The notes under the pieces: generated by a model
The model's database searches: none
Told to the model about the DNA's origin: nothing
Seen by the model: only the letters and a program-made list of their open reading frames with translations
Assembly (NCBI GenBank): GCA_009733575.1
Contig: ML770115.1
Location: forward strand, 1-19,243
Source of the DNA: Gymnopus androsaceus JB14
Taxonomy: Eukaryota; Basidiomycota; Agaricomycetes; Agaricales; Omphalotaceae
Direction of reading: 5' to 3'
DNA: 19,243 nucleotides
Part shown: in pieces, positions 1 through 9,542 of the stretch
How the letters are laid out: every line of letters begins with the position of its first letter
Position numbering within the stretch: position 1 is the stretch's first letter
Made by a program: the position numbers and the translations under genes

Positions 1-679
1 AGTAGATTTTAACTATCAGCTCGGGCTCACTATAGTTCTCTTATTGACCGTGTTTTGTTACTAACAGAACCTAGGATTATTGGTTCTGTGCAGTTCTAGC
101 CTTAGCCGAAAAATTGGTGTATCATCGTGCAGCCCCTGATTTGGTCAGGTAACCACTCTTGTTCCTGGTGTTCATGCTCACATTCCGCCAGCTCACACTC
201 ACATTCAGATGGCCCCCACTCACACTTGCAAGGCTCACTCTCACCAAGAGCTGGCTCATACCCACGTCTGCAGACCTCAAAGTCACATACAACCCAGGCG
301 CTATAGAAGTTAGTCAACATTGTATGTGAAGTTAATGATTATAAGTTCCGTTAATATTGAAGGGCATTCGAAATGTTGTATGGTATTGATAAGTTATAAT
401 AAAAACAACAGGATTACTAGAACCTGTGCTAAAGTTCAGACCATTGCTAGCATGTCCAAAATTCATACCCATACCACCAGTACCTATTCGCACCAAAGGT
501 GGCACTGGTGTTATAGCCAAACCCTGTTGTAGCCATATTCATGTTATGAGTCAAAGGTTGCCCAATCAAAGTTCACAATGCCAAAAGTGTTGTTATTCAA
601 CAATTATTCAAAGCGGTCCCAGAGCTCAGGACTGTGTCCAACCTTGCAAGTGGATCTGGGACATCAGTTACTGTAATGA
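1..679. other. upstream region without a clear gene, with a short low-complexity tract
   Basis: I see no convincing gene here. Positions 150-300 are low complexity: short CTCACA/CATTC-type motifs recur and the minus-strand reading is rich in Glu and Cys, so it is probably not coding. On the minus strand at about 330-670 there are short stretches that look protein-like (a Gly/Asn/Phe-rich reading at 332-520, and DPLARLDTVLSSGTALNN at about 600-665), but they are separated by stops and frame changes. They could be a decayed gene. This block directly precedes the ATG at 680 and would hold the promoter of the deaminase gene, but I cannot point to a promoter element. Confidence 0.35.
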
Positions 680-1126
680 ATGAATGAACCAGGGACTAAA
701 AACCTCAGAACACAGCTTAAAACAGCCAAGAGAATTAAACCGGCAGTTGAACAGGACTCTGGCAGGAGCAAGCCAATGGGGGAAAGAGTTGATGTTGTGG
801 CAGACAAGATGCACGGGAAGGAATTGCTCAAGAAGTGGGCAGAAGATAAAGATAGGTAGGCTACGCGAACATCCATGAATGATGTTTTCTTGATACATGA
901 TGTTTCGCAGTTTTACATTCGATACCCACCTCAAGGACCTCTTCAATGTAATTACCTCCCTTGGGAACAAGGCTAGCCTTTTCACTTTCCAATGCTTCAT
1001 ATACCGTAGAGCCTATTGAAAAGTTGCCTGGCGAGTTTTGGACATCTCCCACTTCAGGCTGCCTTAAAATCTAACAAGTTAGATAGTCCAAAGTGTAACA
1101 ATCCAGTATCTAATAAGATGTAAATC

Positions 1127-1272
1127 CTATGGAAATCCAAGGCCATGGATTCCAGGCCTAACCATGGATTCCAGGGCTCAACATGGATTCCATGGGGCCA
1201 GGACCTCTGGCACTCCTTACCAATGGATTCCAGTGCCACTATTGTGTAGCTTGAGAGTGGATTCCAAGGACC
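1127..1272. repeat. subterminal TGGATTCCA motif cluster, left arm
   Basis: Within about 150 bp of the left end the 9-mer TGGATTCCA occurs five times (in CCATGGATTCCAGGCC, CCATGGATTCCAGGG, ACATGGATTCCATGG, CCAATGGATTCCAGTG and GAGTGGATTCCAAGG). The right arm carries the mirror set as TGGAATCCA at about 4165-4295. The same 9-mer is the core of the 21 bp minisatellite deeper in both arms. Repeated subterminal motifs are typical transposase-binding sites, so that role is a reasonable inference, but no binding data exist here. Confidence 0.6.
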
Positions 1273-1315
1273 TATGTATACATACGTAGGACTATGTCTG
1301 ATGGTTGTAGGGTAG

Positions 1316-1445
1316 CATGTGTGACATGTGTGACATGTGTGAGAAAAAATTAAAGTTGGTCATCTGATTCCATAACACCTGTAAAATCATGAAAAATACA
1401 GACAGTCGTAAGGGAAAAGATGTGACATGTGTGACATATGTGACA
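1316..1445. repeat. TGTGACATG short tandem motifs, left arm
   Basis: Two blocks of the 10 bp motif tgtgacatgt occur at about 1316-1341 and 1421-1443, each followed by an A-rich stretch and a shared GGTCATCTGAT sequence. This is a small internal duplication. The right arm has the mirror copies as tcacacatgt at about 3990-4015 and 4093-4120. Confidence 0.6.
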
Positions 1446-1590
1446 AAAAAAATAAACTTGGTCATCTGATCCTATAATTACTGAAAAAATCATAAAAAAT
1501 ATCGAAAATATTTGGGAAGCAATGTTGCATCCAGTGTATGGAAAGTATTACAATGAAGAGAATCTATATTCTACAAATTATTACACAGTA

Positions 1591-2109
1591 TGGAATCCAT
1601 AGACTACAAACTATTATACAATATGGAATCCATATACTACATTCTGGAATCCATATACTACAGTATTGAATCCATATAATACATTATGGATTCCATACAC
1701 TACATTATGGATTCCATACACTACATTATGGATTCCATACACTACATTATGGATTCCATACACTACATTATGGATTCCATATACTACATTATGGATTCCA
1801 TACACTACATTATGGATTCCATATACTACATTATGGATTCCATACACTACATTATGGTATCCATATACTACATTATGGAATCCATATACTACAACATGGA
1901 ATCCATATACTACAACATGGAATCCATATACTACATTATGGATTCCATATACTACATTATGGATTCCATACAGTACATTATGGAATCCATACACTACATT
2001 ATGGAATCCATATACTACAACATGGAATCCATATACTACATTATGGAATCCATATACTACAACATGGAATCCATATACTACAAATCATTATACAATATGG
2101 AGTCCATAA
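1591..2109. repeat. 21 bp minisatellite, left arm (about 24 units)
   Basis: The unit is tggattccatacactacatta with A/T variants at a few positions (tggaatccat, atatac, caaca). Because 21 is divisible by three, several frames stay open and give heptad-like peptides such as IPYTTLW, MDSIHYI or VYGIHNV. These are by-products of the repeat, not genes. The inverted counterpart in the right arm is about 7 units longer. Confidence 0.9.
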
Positions 2110-3180
2110 GGGCAGCAAGGGCCCCCGTAACATTTTCGACATTTTTGACGATTTTAGAGGCCCCCTTTATAAGTGGGCCTAGTACTTGTACTTATTAGTA
2201 CATTAGAAGTACGTATGACTTGGACTAGTACTGAGATTAGTACTGTAGAAGTATCAATAAGTCAGACTAATACTTGTATTAGTACATTAGAACTACTAAT
2301 AAGTTGTACCAGTACTTAGAATCGTACTTTAGAACTATCAATGTGCCAGACTAGTACTTGTGTACTAGTACTTAGAATAGTACTATAGAAGTATTGATAA
2401 GTCGGACTAGTACTTGTATTAGTACTTAGATCAGTACAAATTAATAGAAGTATCAATTAGTCAGACTAGTACTTATATCTCTACTACAGTGGAACTACTA
2501 ATACTATACCAGTATTGATATTTCTATAGTACTAATCTAAGTAATAATACAAGTACTGGTCTGACTTATCAATACTTCTATAGTACCTACTGATAAGTCA
2601 GACTAGTACTTATATGTCTACTATAGAAGTATCAATAAGTCAGGTTAGCACTTATATCTCTACTACAGTGGAACTACTAATACTATACTAGTATTGATAC
2701 TTCTATAATACTAATCTAAGTAATAATACAAGTACTAGTCTGACTTATTGATACTTCTATAGTAGACATATAAGTACTATTCTGACACATTGATAGTTCT
2801 AATGTACTAATACAAGTACTATAGAAATATCAATACTGGTATAGTATTAGTAGTTCCACTGTAGTAGAGATATAAGTACTAGTCTAACTAATTGATACTT
2901 CTATTGTACTGATCTAAGTACTAATACAAGTACTAGTCCGACTTATCAATACTTCTATAGTACTATTCTAAGTACTGGTACAACTTATTAGTAGTTCTAA
3001 TGTACTAATACAAGTACTAGTCTGACTTATTGATACTTCTACAGTACTAATCTCAGTACTAGTCCAAGTCATACGTACTTCTAATGTACTAATAAGTACA
3101 AGTACTAGGCCCACTTATAAAGGGGGCCTCTAAAATCGTCAAAAATGTCGAAAATGTTACGGGGGCCCTTGCTGCCCTTA
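2110..3180. repeat. AGTACT-rich palindromic centre of the foldback element
   Basis: Both sides start with a matched segment containing GGGCCC (about 2110-2185 and its reverse complement at 3105-3180). Inside is a degenerate lattice of short motifs (AGTACTAGTCTGACTTATTGATACTTCTA and its complement, given here only as overlapping pieces AGTACTAGTCTGACTTA and TTGATACTTCTA) in both orientations. A direct duplication with an offset of about 180 bp is visible: about 2468-2590 recurs at about 2648-2765. Outer arms pair about position 2643, but inner arms such as 2450-2511 and 2838-2899 pair about 62 bp off, so the centre has been rearranged. No coding potential. Confidence 0.8.
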
Positions 3181-3850
3181 TGGACTCCATATTGTATAAT
3201 GATTTGTAGTATATGGATTCCATGTTGTAGTATATGGATTCCATGTTGTAGTATATGGATTCCATAATGTAGTATATGGATTCCATGTTGTAGTATATGG
3301 ATTCCATAATGTAGTGTATGGATTGATCCATAATGTATGTATGAATCCATAATGTAGTATATGGAATCCATAATGTAGTATATGGATTCCATGTTGTAGT
3401 ATATGGATTCCATGTTGTAGTATATGGATTCCATAATGTAGTATATGGATTCCACGTTGTAGTATATGGATTCCATAATGTAGTGTATGGATTCCATAAT
3501 GTACTATATGGAATCCATAATGTATTATATGGATTCGATACTGTAGTATATGGATTCCATAATGTAGTGTATGGAATCCATAATGTAGTGTATGGAATCC
3601 ATAATGTAGTATATGGAATCCATAATGTAGTATATGGAATCCATAATGTAGTATATGGAATCCATAATGTAGTATATGGAATCCATAATGTAGTATATGG
3701 AATCCATAATGTAGTATATGGAATCCATAATGTAGTATATGGATTCAATACTGTAGTATATGGATTCCATAATGTAGTATATGGATTCCAGAATGTAGTA
3801 TATGGATTCCATATTGTATAATAGTTTGTAGTCTCTGGATTCCATACTGT
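3181..3850. repeat. 21 bp minisatellite, right arm (about 31 units)
   Basis: This is the inverted copy of the left array, with units reading tggattccataatgtagtat. It is about 670 bp against about 520 bp on the left, so the two arms have changed copy number independently. One irregular unit near 3318-3352 (atggattgatccataatgtatgtatgaatcc) breaks the periodicity. Long ORFs crossing it are repeat artefacts. Confidence 0.88.
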
Positions 3851-5776
3851 GTAATAATTTGTAGAATATAGATTCTCTTCATTGTAATACTTTCCATACA
3901 CTGGATGCAACATTGCTTCCCAAATATTTTCGATATTTTTTATGATTTTTTCAGTAATTATAGGATCAGATGACCAAGTTTATTTTTTTTGTCACATATG
4001 TCACACATGTCACATCTTTTCCCTTACGACTGTCTGTATTTTTCATGATTTTACAGGTGTTATGGAATCAGATGACCAACTTTAATTTTTTCTCACACAT
4101 GTCACACATGTCACACATGCTACCCTACAACCATCGGACATAGTCCTACGTATGTATACATAGGTCCTTGGAATCCACTCTCAAGCTACACAATAGTGGC
4201 ACTGGAATCCATTGGTAAGGAGTGCCAGAGGTCCTGGCCCCATGGAATCCATGTTGAGCCCTGGAATCCATGGTTAGGCCTGGAATCCATGGCCTTGGAT
4301 TTCCATAGGATTTACATCTTATTAGATACTGGATTGTTACACTTTGGACTATCTAACTTGTTAGATTTTAAGGCAGCCTGGAATGCATCTCCACACATTG
4401 GGGGACATCGCCATTTGAGCTCATTAAGCAATGTTTCCACCCTTTGAAGAAGCCAAAGCTACCCTGTACAGAGATTGACATTCAACTTCCTTCTCAATTT
4501 CATAAAAATCTTCAGGAGACCCTAGAGCTGAAGAATCATTCTATCCCAAAGACCGACTCGGGAGATCTCTCGATAGTCAAGTATCCGGTTAATTCCGATA
4601 ATGCCGAATCATGGCTTAGCATAATCTACAAACAGTGGCTTGAATTGGAGGTGCACTTGCTAGTTGATAAGAAGACAACAGAGACCATGCAGGCAAAGAA
4701 GGACACCACAAAAGATGTGCCAAAGGCTGAGGTGATACATGCAATAGTCAATGCAATGATTAAGCTTCGAAGCCTCCAGCCCATGTTAGACCATCTTTTA
4801 TCAGTTGAAGGCCTGCACAAAGTTCTGGCAGATGCTGGTATGTTCAAAAAATCAGTGCTCCTGATTGTTGTGCTCATGTTTTCCAGAGGCCAAGCAGTAT
4901 AGCCTCCGAAACTCTACAACCCTACCAGCTGACAAAGCTGATGGAAATAACTTTGTAGCTGAGAGTGAGGATAGTGAGGATCATGATGAGTTAAATTTGA
5001 CTCAGAAGGAAGGTGAGTCCTGTAACGTCATAGCATCCTTGATTAGGTGCTAAGTGGATCCTTCAGTTGACAGCACCCAGTTGTACCCAAACTATGCAAC
5101 TTCTCGTGTTATGAGTGCCTTCAAAAATGTATTGGGCTGGCAATACACCACCACATATATTTATGCTAAAGCATCGCATTTTAGAGGAACTCTCAAACTC
5201 TCCCAATTCTACTATCCTCATGGATTGGAGCCTGCAGTATTCCATCCCATGACAGTGACAGATGTGTTGGAGAATAAATTGAAACTAGAATCAAGTACAC
5301 CCTACAATACTACAAGAATTTTATCCACGACTTTGAATGTGAAGGTTCATGCTGAAGCAGCACTCATGTCCTGGATCACCACATTGGATGAGGTAAGACT
5401 TTAATCATTCATCATAATTTTAACCGTACTCATCTTCATACTTTAGAAGGAGAGCGCTTGCAGCATTGAATGGCCCATTGGGGTCAGCAAGAAATCTTGC
5501 TGATTGTGTTGGGAGCTCAGTTCATTTCTTAAAGAAGAGAACGGGCTCATTTTCCAGCTCCCAGGCACTCATAGCACCTTCTATCCTTGGATTCCTCCGC
5601 CTGGGATCTCTGATACAATACTGCTCAAGCTTCGGCATGTATTGGTCAATGCATGTCAGAGTTTTAAGGCAACTCATTCCAGACAAAGCTCCACTAGCTC
5701 CGCCAAAGATGACTCACTAGTTATTGATTCTAACAATTCTAGTTGGGGTAAAGCTGAGATACCAATGTCTACCTAG

Positions 5777-5959
5777 GATGGACTTTGTTGTATCCGGGTC
5801 ATTAGTAGTTGTACGATGTTTTTATTGTAACCTTTAATTTATTGACTTCAGTTAGTTTTGCAAGCATGATGACATGTAAAGTTGATCATGTAAGGGGTGA
5901 GTACATTCACGTGACTGTGTCTGATGTGTTTGTTTTATTTGATTCCATTTTTGGAATGG
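5777..5959. other. 3' flank of the deaminase gene
   Basis: Sequence after the TAG stop at 5774-5776. It is AT-rich with TTTATT-type stretches (for example tttttattgtaacctttaatttattg at 5818-5843), suitable for a 3' UTR and polyadenylation region, but no defined signal can be assigned. A short ORF running from 5809 enters the CCAGGG repeat and is not credible as a gene. Confidence 0.3.
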
Positions 5960-6345
5960 CTAGGGTTTCCCAAGGCTCCATAAGGAAATGTCCATATCCT
6001 TGGGAAACTCAGGGACCCAGGGCTGCACAGGGCTTTACCAGGCACATCCCAGGGATGTCCCAGGATGCCTCGGGGATACCCAGGGATATGTTTGGGCTAC
6101 TCAGGGATGCTCTAGAATGCCCCTGGAATGTACCCAGGAATACTCAAGGCTTTTCAAAAAAAGTTGCATATCCTGGGGGACTTTAAATTTTCCTCAGGGA
6201 ATCTTGGGAGTCCATAGGATATGGGCATTTCCCTGGGCACCCTGAGCCACCCAGGGTGCCCAGGACCTTTCAATACTACCTGAAAAAGCCTAGGAATAGG
6301 GCATCTCCCTGGGCTCCTCCAGAGATATCCAGATATCTCAGGGCT
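5960..6345. repeat. degenerate CCCAGGGA/CCCTGGG tract
   Basis: Short G/C-rich motifs built on CCCAGGGAT and CCCTGGGCA recur every 10-14 bp (for example catcccagggatgtcccagg and gatacccagggatatg). The period is irregular, so this is an old minisatellite or low-complexity tract. Overlapping ORFs of 85-125 codons in two frames follow the repeat and have Pro/Gly-rich translations; I do not regard them as genes. A related tract lies at 11490-11710. Confidence 0.6.
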
Positions 6346-6570
6346 TTAGGCACTTTTCCAGATGTGATTTTACATGCATACCTCCCCAGTGTACTCTTGA
6401 GCTTCACTTGCATACTCTTGAGCTTCTCTGATCTACTTCTGAGATTTAGCTACTGTCTTGCAGAGAAGTTCTGACTTTTTTTGAACTTTGATTGATCCAA
6501 GTTGAGCATGCTCAGTGCTGCTCAGAGGAAGTCAGTGACACATTCAAGGGACCAAGAAGTACATAATCCT

Positions 6571-7240
6571 GGGTATGAGGTCATTTTTCACCAAATATTC
6601 CGACTTTTGACTGATCCGTTTTGATGGCAATTGAATACATTCAGTTCATCAACTTCAACTTTGTGTATGCCAACTTCAACTTTATGTGTACTGTTTTAGT
6701 GCAAGTCAAGGTATTCCAACTTTGAGATCATAGAATGTATCTATGTCCCAACAAGTTTGACTTCTGTGGGACCCGGGAAGTAAGTCCTGTACCATTTCAA
6801 GCACTTTGTAAATAGCATTAAGATTTATAAGCGCCCACTTAGCGCACAGTGAAATGACCTCATATAGTAATTTCTGACAGCTTTGGCCTCTGAAAAATAT
6901 GCAAAATCAACTAAGATCCCAAAAATACTTATCACAGAATGTGACATTTTGTATGATTTCAGTCTTGTACTTATGAAGTACTCAAAATGTTACAATCAGA
7001 TTATGCCATGCTCCTCTCTACAGGTTACCAGCTAAACAATATATTGTATGGTTGATATATGCATGGCCACAAGTAGTAGTAGTATTACCCTGAAGTTAAA
7101 GCTAAAGTAACACAAGTTGAAAGTTGAAGTTGAACCAAAAGTTGAAAGTTCAAGTTGAACATGTGATTTAAAGTTGAAGTTGAAACACAAAGTTGAATTT
7201 CAAGCTAAAAGCGAAAGATTTGGCAAAATATATGAAGTCA
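6571..7240. mobile_element. candidate foldback unit 1 with TTCAAC/AGTTGA arms
   Basis: The left part (6571-6720: GGTATGAGGTCA, CACCAAATATT, then repeated CAACTTCAACTTT) is matched as reverse complement by 7060-7230 (repeated AAAGTTGAAGTTG, then GATTTGGCAAAATAT). The middle 6720-7060 has no coding potential. There is no clean TIR end or TSD, so boundaries are approximate. It shares both arms with the following unit (7245-8290), which suggests one repeat family present twice in the same orientation. Confidence 0.45.
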
Positions 7241-7244
7241 GAAT

Positions 7245-8290
7245 TCACCAAATATTTCAACTTTTGATAGATCCATTTTGGTTTCAATTTGATACTTTGA
7301 CTTCGTTAGCTTCAACTTTTTGGATATCATTCTAGTTCAAATTGAAAGCATTTCAACTTCAACTTTATAGAACATATCCAAACTCCATAAGTTCAACTTT
7401 TGCAGAGCCTACGAAGCATTGACTCAGATGGAGGTGCAGCTATTATTTCTACAATGTTAGTAGCCCCTAGAACGAGATTGAGTAAGCTCAAAACTAATTT
7501 GGGAACAATTCCCCCCAATAGACATACAATTTCCTCCTGGTAGAGTAAAATTTCCCCCTTGCTCCAAATCCCCTCGTAACTATCTACTCTTGCAGTGTCA
7601 GACTTCAATTACTTTGATTTTCCCCCGGTGCTATGCGATTGCCTTACTATGAGGACCTTAAGAATTAAAAATGCCCCACTTACTTTCTTATTGAGCTCTA
7701 CACTCCTTCATCGCACCAGCGTCTATATGACGTAAATGGAGCCACAAGCGCTTGCACCAATTGGGCACTCATTTGGTGGTATCACGGATTAAGGAAAAAA
7801 CTGACTACGCATGGGGTTAAGTTTGAAGTTTGAACCAAGAGATTCTGAATGTTGAGCTAGTTTCGCTCCGAGGTGCAATTGTTGCCAATGTGGAGTAAAT
7901 TGCGGGGGAAATGGGGAGATATCTAAGCAAAATGGGGGGGGAACCAACAGGCTTGCCATAGACTGGTCCCTCCAAAGTCGAGACAGTGCAATTTCATCAA
8001 GAACAAGGTTGCCTTAAACCGATTGTGTCATAGTCTTCTTGGTAAATTAACATTTCAACAGGTTACATTGCAGAGTTAACATGCTGTGGATAACTACTAA
8101 AATATGCATGGCCACGAGTAGCAGTAGTACTACCCAAAGTCATAGTTAAAACAATAGAAGCTGAAAGTTAAAGTTGGTCAAAAAGTTGAATGTTCAAGTT
8201 GAAAGTTAAAAACCAAAGTTGAAATTGAAGTTGAAGTTGAAGTTGAGATATTTGGCGAAAACAGATGCCATAAAAATATCACCTCATACC
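7245..8290. mobile_element. candidate foldback unit 2 with TTCAAC/AGTTGA arms
   Basis: The left end TTCACCAAATATTTCAACTT (about 7245-7264) resembles 6589-6608. The right arm 8100-8290 (ATATGCATGGCCAC, AGTAG, many AGTTGAAGTTGA, then GATATTTGGCG and CCTCATACCTGGG) is a diverged direct copy of 7055-7230 and an inverted match to 6565-6600. The inside (about 7400-8090) includes C-rich tracts (aacaattccccccaatagac near 7504) answered by G-rich ones (gcgggggaaatggggag near 7901), again an inverted arrangement. The 71-codon minus ORF at 7393-7608 has no recognisable features. Confidence 0.42.
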
Positions 8291-8543
8291 TGGGGCCAGT
8301 GAATGTCAACAGGTCTCACCCATTGCTCAATCGGTGTCAACCAGATTAACCGGGACTCACAGGATCAGTAGCTTCTCCGAGTACTTCACAACTCATGCTC
8401 AACAAGAAGTAAGTTGATCAACTAGAATAAATAGCCCTTTGAGTACACTATAGCTACACAAACCATGGAATACCCAAAGTACAATGTAAGCTTATCCAGT
8501 ACCTTTTTACAATGAAAAATACCGTCATACAGTTCACTGCTCT

Positions 8544-8978
8544 GTGGTCCTACTTACTACTTACTACCATCAATATTGCTTTGATTCCGAATTCTCATTT
8601 CACTTGTACTTGGAATTTTGGCTCATTCCACATTCCTTGTGTGCAAGGGTATGTCCTGACAAAGCCATGATTGCTAGAATGGAAAGAATTGAGAATGAGG
8701 CGCTGTGTAAACAACAGAAATATCATGGCCACAAGGATGTTTGGTCCAACAAGGATCAAAGACAACCTCATTGCACTCCAGAGTTGAAGATTTATTTATT
8801 GAATGCAATGACTGTACATTTTCCTAACATGCCTTGTAGTCTTGGGCATGAATCAAGGTTCACCAAGGATACTCGGATCATGATTTGCACAAATGATTCT
8901 AGAGTCAAGTCATGCCATGCTCACGTGGTTCATGACTCGAGTCCGAATCACCTAGGGTTTCCAGATACAATTTATTAA
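8544..8978 (+). pseudogene. unrecognised ORF, truncated by the MITE at 8953
   Basis: A 144-codon frame. The stretch from about 8665 onward (ARMERIENEALCKQQKYHGH, then KDVWSNKDQRQPHCTPELKI) has the look of a real protein: charged, mixed composition, no repeats. I do not recognise a family or motif. The first about 30 codons may be an intron or upstream frame, since gtatgtcctgac...ttgctag at about 8650-8691 could be a short intron. The last 8 codons lie inside the MITE. If the MITE and one TSD copy are removed, the frame continues from 9551 for about 15 more codons (QVWDLKYPTPLSLGYP) to a TGA near 9599. No start codon is well supported, so this may be an exon or a decayed fragment. Confidence 0.4.
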
Positions 8979-9542
8979 ACTGCAAATAAATCATAAATTG
9001 CATTGAATTGTATCAAAAAATAAACTGGGTAAAGATGTACTGATTCACAATTTAAACTCAGTGCAATTCATGATTTATTGAAGATCTGAAAAATATATAA
9101 ACTGGCATAAACCAATTCATATTGGTACAAATTTGTACCAATTTAAACTGATTTAAACTGGCATATTTGTGACTGTTACTCACTCAACAATACAAGATGC
9201 AGTTGCAGGATACATTTTTTGCAAAGACTTTTGCCTCATAAAAGGATAAGTGATGTGTAGACCATGAAATTCATTGGGAGTATGGACTTCACTTGCTACT
9301 ATGTAGTATCTTTTTAGTTTCCTGTAATTTGGTATGGTGTAAATTGGTTTAAACTAGTCTATATCAGTTTAAACTTAAACTAATATAAGTCAGATGTATC
9401 ACAATAAATTGCATCAATTCATTAATTGTACTGGTACAAGTACATGGTTTATGTCAGTTCATATTTTTTATGTATCAGTGCAATTCACAGTTTATTGGAT
9501 TTAGGTCAAATAAATTGAATTGAATTGTATCTGGAAACCCTA
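8953..9542. mobile_element. 590 bp hAT-type MITE
   Basis: Perfect 20 bp TIRs, TAGGGTTTCCAGATACAATT, at both ends (8953-8972 and its reverse complement at 9523-9542). They are flanked by an exact 8 bp TSD, gaatcacc (8945-8952 and 9543-9550). An 8 bp TSD with a TAGGG-like terminus is typical of the hAT superfamily. The inside is AT-rich with many TTTAAACT, AATTTATT and CAATTCA motifs in inverted pairs and no coding potential. It truncates the ORF that begins at 8544. It could be mobilised by a hAT transposase, but its TIR differs from that of the hAT element at 13302, so that element is not the obvious parent. Confidence 0.9.

Larger units (their letters stand above)
1050..4385. mobile_element. 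3.3 kb non-coding foldback transposon (giant imperfect palindrome)
   Basis: The sequence from 1050 inward is repeated as its reverse complement from 4385 inward over about 1.5 kb per arm. Termini read CACTTCAGGCTGCC on the left and, reverse-complemented, CATTCCAGGCTGCC on the right. The 7 bp catctcc sits directly outside each end (1043-1049 and 4386-4392), as a target-site duplication should. Removing the element plus one TSD copy rejoins a single open frame of the deaminase gene. Each arm has, from the outside in, a terminal segment with TGGATTCCA motifs, a TGTGACATG-rich segment, a 21 bp minisatellite, and a GGGCCC-containing segment leading to an AGTACT-rich centre. There is no transposase inside, so it would be mobilised in trans. 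The architecture resembles foldback elements; some of those in plants are linked to Mutator-like transposases, but the superfamily here is not proven. Confidence 0.85.
680..5776 (+). pseudogene. OTT_1508-like deaminase gene, split by a foldback transposon and two TGA codons
   Basis: Reconstructed exons: 680-855, 911-1049, 4393-4837 (continuing 911-1049 once the insertion is removed), 4887-5012, 5067-5392 and 5447-5776. Introns are 49-55 bp (856-910, 4838-4886, 5013-5066, 5393-5446) with GT...AG ends, and every junction keeps the reading frame. Translation starts MNEPGTKNLRTQLK and ends EIPMST. The middle part is helical (around AESWLSIIYKQWLELEVHLL). The C-terminal part has VHAEAALMSW at about 5344-5373, IGVSKKSC at 5477-5500, a second Cys at 5507-5509 and GTHSTFYPWIPPP at about 5564-5603. 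This is the HAE...C-x-x-C zinc site and downstream G-x-H segment of the fungal OTT_1508-like deaminases. That family is assigned to the deaminase fold; its substrate is not established here. Breaks are TGA at 1017-1019, the insertion at 1050-4385, and TGA at 5501-5503 between the two zinc cysteines. Family assignment is fairly secure; the first exon is less so. Product as it stands: none functional. Confidence 0.72.

Noticed and set aside
664..1052. Minus-strand ORFs opposite the first deaminase exons
   Set aside because: The plus strand has an ATG, in-phase intron and continuation into the deaminase gene; the minus frames have no such support.
1054..1239. Identical peptides MALESIGKECQRSW at 1054-1239 (minus) and 4196-4447 (plus) as a duplicated gene
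   Set aside because: They are the two mirrored arms of the foldback element, and the plus copy merely runs out into host sequence.
1614..2198. Long ORFs of 126-170 codons in the left 21 bp array
   Set aside because: They are translations of a 21 bp tandem repeat; three frames and both strands are open for the same reason, and the array is part of a non-coding foldback arm.
3089..3913. 274-codon minus ORF and its overlapping companions
   Set aside because: Mirror copy of the left array; same artefact, although it is the longest ORF in the window.
5501..5503. Selenocysteine or programmed readthrough at the TGA in the zinc site
   Set aside because: Fungi of this type are not known to use selenocysteine, no SECIS-like hairpin was evident, and the gene is already broken by a transposon.
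5501..5503. A-to-I RNA editing restoring TGG
   Set aside because: Stop-codon editing of this type is known from sexual stages of some ascomycetes, not established for this kind of fungus; a plain nonsense change is simpler.
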